From: Oscillibacter sp. UBA6647
GTDB lineage: Bacteria > Bacillota > Clostridia > Oscillospirales > Oscillospiraceae
Reading direction: 5' to 3'
Length of the DNA: 8,377 bases
Assembly (NCBI GenBank): GCA_002455655.1
Contig: DKLF01000002.1
Span: 37,060 to 45,436 of the forward strand
In this document: positions 6,394-8,377 of the stretch, piece by piece
Numbering within the stretch: position 1 is the first letter of the stretch
Layout of the letters: each line of letters begins with the position of its first letter
The notes under the pieces: generated by a model
The model's input: only the letters and a program-made list of their open reading frames with translations
Told to the model about the DNA's origin: nothing
The model's database searches: none
Made by a program: the position numbers and the translations under genes

Positions 6394-7230
6394 TCAGTTT
6401 CCGCCGACGGTGGCCTTCAGGTCCCGGCCCTCCCGAAGCAGGCGGAGCAGGTATTCCGTGTCCCGGCCTTTCAGCGCGTCCAGATATTCATTCAGATGTC
6501 CGATGAAAATATCCAGCTCATCTGTGAGATAGTCGGCATTATCCATGAATAGCTCGGTCCACATCGCTTCATCCAGCCGGGCCACGCGGGTCATATCCCG
6601 AAAGCTGCCTGCGGAAAAGCCACGGCGCTTCTGGGCTTCAGGAGACTTAACATAGGCGCTGGAGGCGACATGGGCAAGCTGGGAGGTATAGGCGATGATG
6701 CGGTCGTGCTCGTCAGGGTCGGAAAAGGTGAGGCTGGCAAAGCCCACGTCCAGGAAAAAGGCTTTCAGCGTCTCCAAAAGCTGCATGTCCGTCCGCTTGT
6801 CGGGGGTGAGAATCATGGAGGCCCCATCGTACAGCCGGTCGGAGGAATTTACAAAGCCGCCCCGCTCCAGTCCAGCCATGGGGTGGCCCCCGATATAGGC
6901 AAAGCCGCATTTTTCCGCAAGAGGGGCGATTTTGCTCACCACTGCCCGCTTCACGCCGCAAAGGTCCACCAGAATGGCGGATTTGGAGATGCGTTCTGCA
7001 TGAGTTTCCACCCATCCAACTGCCGCAACCGGGCGGACGGCGGCCAGAAGCAAATCGCATTGGGGGATATTATCCTCGGTCAGCGCCCCGTCAATCGCGC
7101 CGCACAGACGGGCGAGGGTCATTGTCTCCGCGTCCGTGTCAATACCCCAGACGGTGTGAGCTGTGCGGGCCTTGATGCTTTTGGCCATGGAGCCGCCCAT
7201 CAGGCCCAGTCCGATAATTCCGACGTTCAT
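6394..7230 (-). CDS. tyrA: Prephenate dehydrogenase (short, monofunctional)
   Basis: It oxidatively decarboxylates prephenate to 4-hydroxyphenylpyruvate, the tyrosine-branch step. An arogenate substrate cannot be excluded from sequence alone. The start is ATG at 7230, preceded by GGAGGG (7245-7240) at 9 nt. A longer in-frame reading to 7332 would run back into aroF and begins with a poor, non-homologous stretch. The 278-residue product opens with a Rossmann motif GLGLMGGS (7-14) and Asp31 at the end of the second strand, pointing to NAD rather than NADP. The catalytic-His motif GGHPMAG has His116. The motif usually written D-x-G-S-V-K reads DLCGVK (89-94), so Gly replaces the usual Ser and a Cys precedes it. 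There is no chorismate mutase domain and no C-terminal ACT domain, unlike the roughly 370-residue Bacillus type. It sits 5 nt after aroF and 92 nt before aroB. Confidence 0.93.
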   Translation of the reverse strand: MNVGIIGLGLMGGSMAKSIKARTAHTVWGIDTDAETMTLARLCGAIDGALTEDNIPQCDLLLAAVRPVAAVGWVETHAERISKSAILVDLCGVKRAVVSKIAPLAEKCGFAYIGGHPMAGLERGGFVNSSDRLYDGASMILTPDKRTDMQLLETLKAFFLDVGFASLTFSDPDEHDRIIAYTSQLAHVASSAYVKSPEAQKRRGFSAGSFRDMTRVARLDEAMWTELFMDNADYLTDELDIFIGHLNEYLDALKGRDTEYLLRLLREGRDLKATVGGN

Positions 7231-7235
7231 AAGGC

Positions 7236-8249
7236 TCAGCCCTCCAGCTCTGCGCAGAAGGCGTGCATTTTGTGCAGCTTCCGGGCCAGCACGTCGAAGG
7301 TGTCCGGCTTGAGAGACTGGGCCCCGTCGCACAGGGCGTGGGCGGGATCGTTGTGCACCTCAATCAAAAGGCCGTCCGCCCCGGTGGCCACCGCGCCCAC
7401 GGCAAGGGTGGGCACCAGCCAGCTTTTGCCGGTGGCGTGGCTGGGATCGATGATGATGGGGAGGTGAGAAAGCTTGCGCAGCACGGGAATACAGGCCAAA
7501 TCCAGCGTGTTGCGGGTGTATGTCTCAAAGGTGCGCACGCCCCGCTCGCAGAGAATCACGTTCTGGTTGCCGCTGGCCATGACATATTCGGCGCTCATCA
7601 GCCATTCCTCATAGGTGGCGGACATGCCGCGCTTGATCATAATGGGTTTGTCCAGCTTTCCAACCTCCTTGAGCAGGTTGAAATTCTGCATGTTCCGTGC
7701 GCCGATCTGGATCACGTCCACATCCTCGAACAAGGGGATCTGGGAAATGTCCATCAGCTCGGAGACGATAGGCAGGCCCGTCTCCTGCCGGGCCGCCTTT
7801 AAAATCTCCAGACCGTCCGCGCCAAGGCCCTGGAAAGAGTAGGGAGAGGTGCGGGGCTTGAACGCGCCGCCCCGAAGCATAGTGGCCCCGCTGGCTTTCA
7901 CGGCCCGGGCGATGGCGATGACCTGCTCCTCGCTCTCCACAGAGCAGGGACCGGCCATAATGGTCAAAGTACCGCCGCCAACTTGAGTATTGCCTACCTT
8001 TACCACGGTGTCCTCGGGATGGAACTTGCGGTTGGCGTTTTTGTAAGGCTCCTGCACCCGCTTTACATCCTCCACGATATCCAGCGCCGAGAGGAGATCA
8101 ATATCCAGTCGGGAGGTGTCGCCCACCAGACCCAGAATGGTGTGGGACTCGCCAAGGCTGGTGTGGATGGTGATGCCCTTATCCTGAAGCCAGCTAATGA
8201 GATTCTCAAGCTGCTCGCGGTTGGGATTGCTTTTCAGAATGACGATCAT
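7236..8249 (-). CDS. aroF: 3-deoxy-7-phosphoheptulonate (DAHP) synthase, type I-beta with N-terminal regulatory domain
   Basis: It condenses phosphoenolpyruvate with erythrose 4-phosphate to DAHP, the committing cytoplasmic step of the shikimate pathway. The 337-residue protein has a ferredoxin-like/ACT-like N-terminal domain (about 1-70), then the TIM-barrel synthase (about 80-335). Visible motifs: GPCS with the metal-ligand Cys102, the PEP-site KPRTS (131-135), KRG (206-208), ERGVRTFE (235-242), DPSHATGK (268-275) with His271, and EVH with Glu297 and Asp308. These four metal ligands match the spacing in Thermotoga maritima DAHP synthase (Cys102, His272, Glu298, Asp309, recalled from the literature). 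In that family the N-terminal domain mediates feedback inhibition by Tyr/Phe, so allosteric control is likely here too. It is the first structural gene, preceded by the leader attenuator, and ends 5 nt before tyrA. The symbol varies in the literature (aroF, aroA, aroG). Confidence 0.97.
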   Translation of the reverse strand: MIVILKSNPNREQLENLISWLQDKGITIHTSLGESHTILGLVGDTSRLDIDLLSALDIVEDVKRVQEPYKNANRKFHPEDTVVKVGNTQVGGGTLTIMAGPCSVESEEQVIAIARAVKASGATMLRGGAFKPRTSPYSFQGLGADGLEILKAARQETGLPIVSELMDISQIPLFEDVDVIQIGARNMQNFNLLKEVGKLDKPIMIKRGMSATYEEWLMSAEYVMASGNQNVILCERGVRTFETYTRNTLDLACIPVLRKLSHLPIIIDPSHATGKSWLVPTLAVGAVATGADGLLIEVHNDPAHALCDGAQSLKPDTFDVLARKLHKMHAFCAELEG

Positions 8250-8257
8250 GATGGGTT

Positions 8258-8264
8258 CCTCCTT
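8258..8264 (-). promoter_or_regulatory. Ribosome binding site of aroF
   Basis: AAGGAGG on the minus strand, 8 nt before the ATG at 8249. It is a near-perfect Shine-Dalgarno match and fixes the aroF start. It lies downstream of the terminator's U-tract, so it is made only in read-through transcripts. Confidence 0.85.
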
Positions 8265-8275
8265 AAAATTGGTAC

Positions 8276-8308
8276 AAAAAAGACCCGCAGCCGATTAGGC
8301 TGCGGGTC
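8276..8308 (-). terminator. Intrinsic terminator / attenuator in the aroF leader
   Basis: On the minus strand GACCCGCAGCC (8308-8298) pairs perfectly with GGCTGCGGGTC (8292-8282), an 11-bp stem with nine G-C pairs and a 5-nt loop TAATC, followed immediately by six T (8281-8276). This is a textbook Rho-independent terminator. It sits 12 nt upstream of the aroF ribosome binding site and in the same orientation as the operon, so it would stop transcription before the first structural gene unless prevented. With the aromatic-codon leader peptide just upstream, an attenuator is more likely than the end of an upstream gene. No T-box consensus (AGGGTGGNACCGCG-like) is visible before it. Confidence 0.9.
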
Positions 8309-8317
8309 GTTTATGTA

Positions 8318-8341
8318 CTGATATGGGTCCGACAATATCAG
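8318..8341 (-). promoter_or_regulatory. Leader hairpin upstream of the terminator (possible pause or antiterminator element)
   Basis: On the minus strand CTGATAT (8341-8335) pairs perfectly with ATATCAG (8324-8318), 7 bp, around a 10-nt loop TGTCGGACCC. The left arm contains the TGA stop of the candidate leader peptide, so a ribosome reaching the stop would melt this stem. The loop carries GGACCC (8330-8325), which repeats the start of the terminator's 5' arm (GACCC) and could pair with GGGTCT (8286-8281) of its 3' arm, six pairs including one G-U. The stem is directly visible. The pause/antiterminator role is inferred. Confidence 0.5.
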
Positions 8342-8377
8342 CCACACACACACTCGTTTTCAGCCCAACCAAAATAA
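8338..8377 (-). CDS. Probable leader peptide, C-terminal part only (start lies beyond the window edge)
   Basis: Reading leftward from 8376 there is an open frame that ends ...YFGWAENECVCG followed by TGA at 8340-8338. Four consecutive codons (8376-8365) spell Tyr-Phe-Gly-Trp, so all three aromatic amino acids made by this pathway occur within four codons, about 57 nt upstream of an intrinsic terminator that precedes the aroF ribosome binding site. The stop codon lies inside the left arm of a hairpin (8318-8341). This is the layout expected of a regulatory leader peptide whose translation speed reports charged Tyr/Phe/Trp tRNA. The start codon and its ribosome binding site are not in the window, so frame choice rests on the aromatic codons and stop placement. 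Two other frames are also open here, which keeps confidence moderate. The Cys-Val-Cys-Gly tail is unexplained and comes from a short CA/GT dinucleotide run. Confidence 0.5.
   Translation of the reverse strand, partial: YFGWAENECVCG

Noticed and set aside
8341..8352. CA/GT dinucleotide run as a phase-variation microsatellite
   Set aside because: Only about five units, too short for likely slippage, though it would shift the leader peptide frame if it did vary.
8295..8375. A third open frame through the leader (26 codons, stop TAA at 8297-8295 in the terminator loop), possibly the end of an upstream gene
   Set aside because: It has no start in the window, no recognisable protein sequence, and would run through both hairpins. 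The frame with Tyr-Phe-Gly-Trp ending at the first hairpin fits the regulatory context better.
8360..8377. Frame reading LFWLG then stop as the leader peptide
   Set aside because: It also has Phe and Trp codons but lacks Tyr and stops well before the hairpin, so it fits attenuation less well. It remains the runner-up if the upstream start codon is in this frame.
8265..8377. T-box riboswitch before aroF
   Set aside because: No T-box antiterminator consensus precedes the terminator and the leader segment before it shows no stem I-like fold, though only 128 nt of leader is visible.
1..8377. CRISPR array, insertion sequence, phage or defence genes, tRNA or rRNA
   Set aside because: No direct-repeat arrays, transposase motifs, terminal repeats or RNA-gene signatures were seen. 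The window is metabolic coding sequence throughout.

Overview
The window is one densely packed, minus-strand operon that encodes nearly the whole route from central metabolism to phenylalanine and tyrosine. Read in the direction of transcription (high to low coordinates) the order is aroF (DAHP synthase), tyrA, aroB, aroA, aroC, pheA (chorismate mutase-prephenate dehydratase), an aroE-aroK fusion, and aroQ. All seven reactions from PEP + erythrose-4-phosphate to chorismate are covered, followed by chorismate mutase and the two prephenate-consuming enzymes. Only the final aminotransferase is absent, along with any tryptophan-branch gene. Genes are separated by 1-16 nt or overlap by 11-29 nt, except for a 92-nt spacer between tyrA and aroB.

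The host looks like a GC-rich, low-oxygen Firmicute, probably a gut clostridium of the Oscillospiraceae/Ruminococcaceae type. This is an inference from strong AGGAGG-type ribosome binding sites before most genes, a type I-beta DAHP synthase with an N-terminal regulatory domain, a type II dehydroquinase, the operon style and the GC-rich third codon positions. No search was possible, so the genus is not claimed.

Region by region: 8250-8377 is the leader. It holds the end of a probable leader peptide whose last codons include Tyr, Phe and Trp in a four-residue stretch, then a 7-bp hairpin overlapping the peptide's stop codon, then a strong intrinsic terminator (11-bp GC-rich stem plus six U) directly before the aroF ribosome binding site. 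This is the layout of a ribosome-mediated transcription attenuator responding to aromatic amino acids, and is the most interesting signal in the window. 7236-8249 is aroF, 6394-7230 tyrA, 5228-6301 aroB, 4003-5226 aroA, 2934-4013 aroC, 1781-2917 pheA, 527-1777 aroE-aroK and 130-555 aroQ. Positions 1-129 hold no supportable gene, only two small inverted repeats downstream of aroQ.

How the genes work together: AroF commits carbon, AroB/AroQ/AroE-K make shikimate 3-phosphate, AroA and AroC finish chorismate. The single chorismate mutase domain of PheA must feed both PheA's own dehydratase and the separate TyrA, because TyrA has neither a mutase nor an ACT domain. Control therefore probably rests on the leader attenuator, the N-terminal domain of AroF and the ACT domain of PheA, whose usual ESRP phenylalanine-site motif reads ESCP here.
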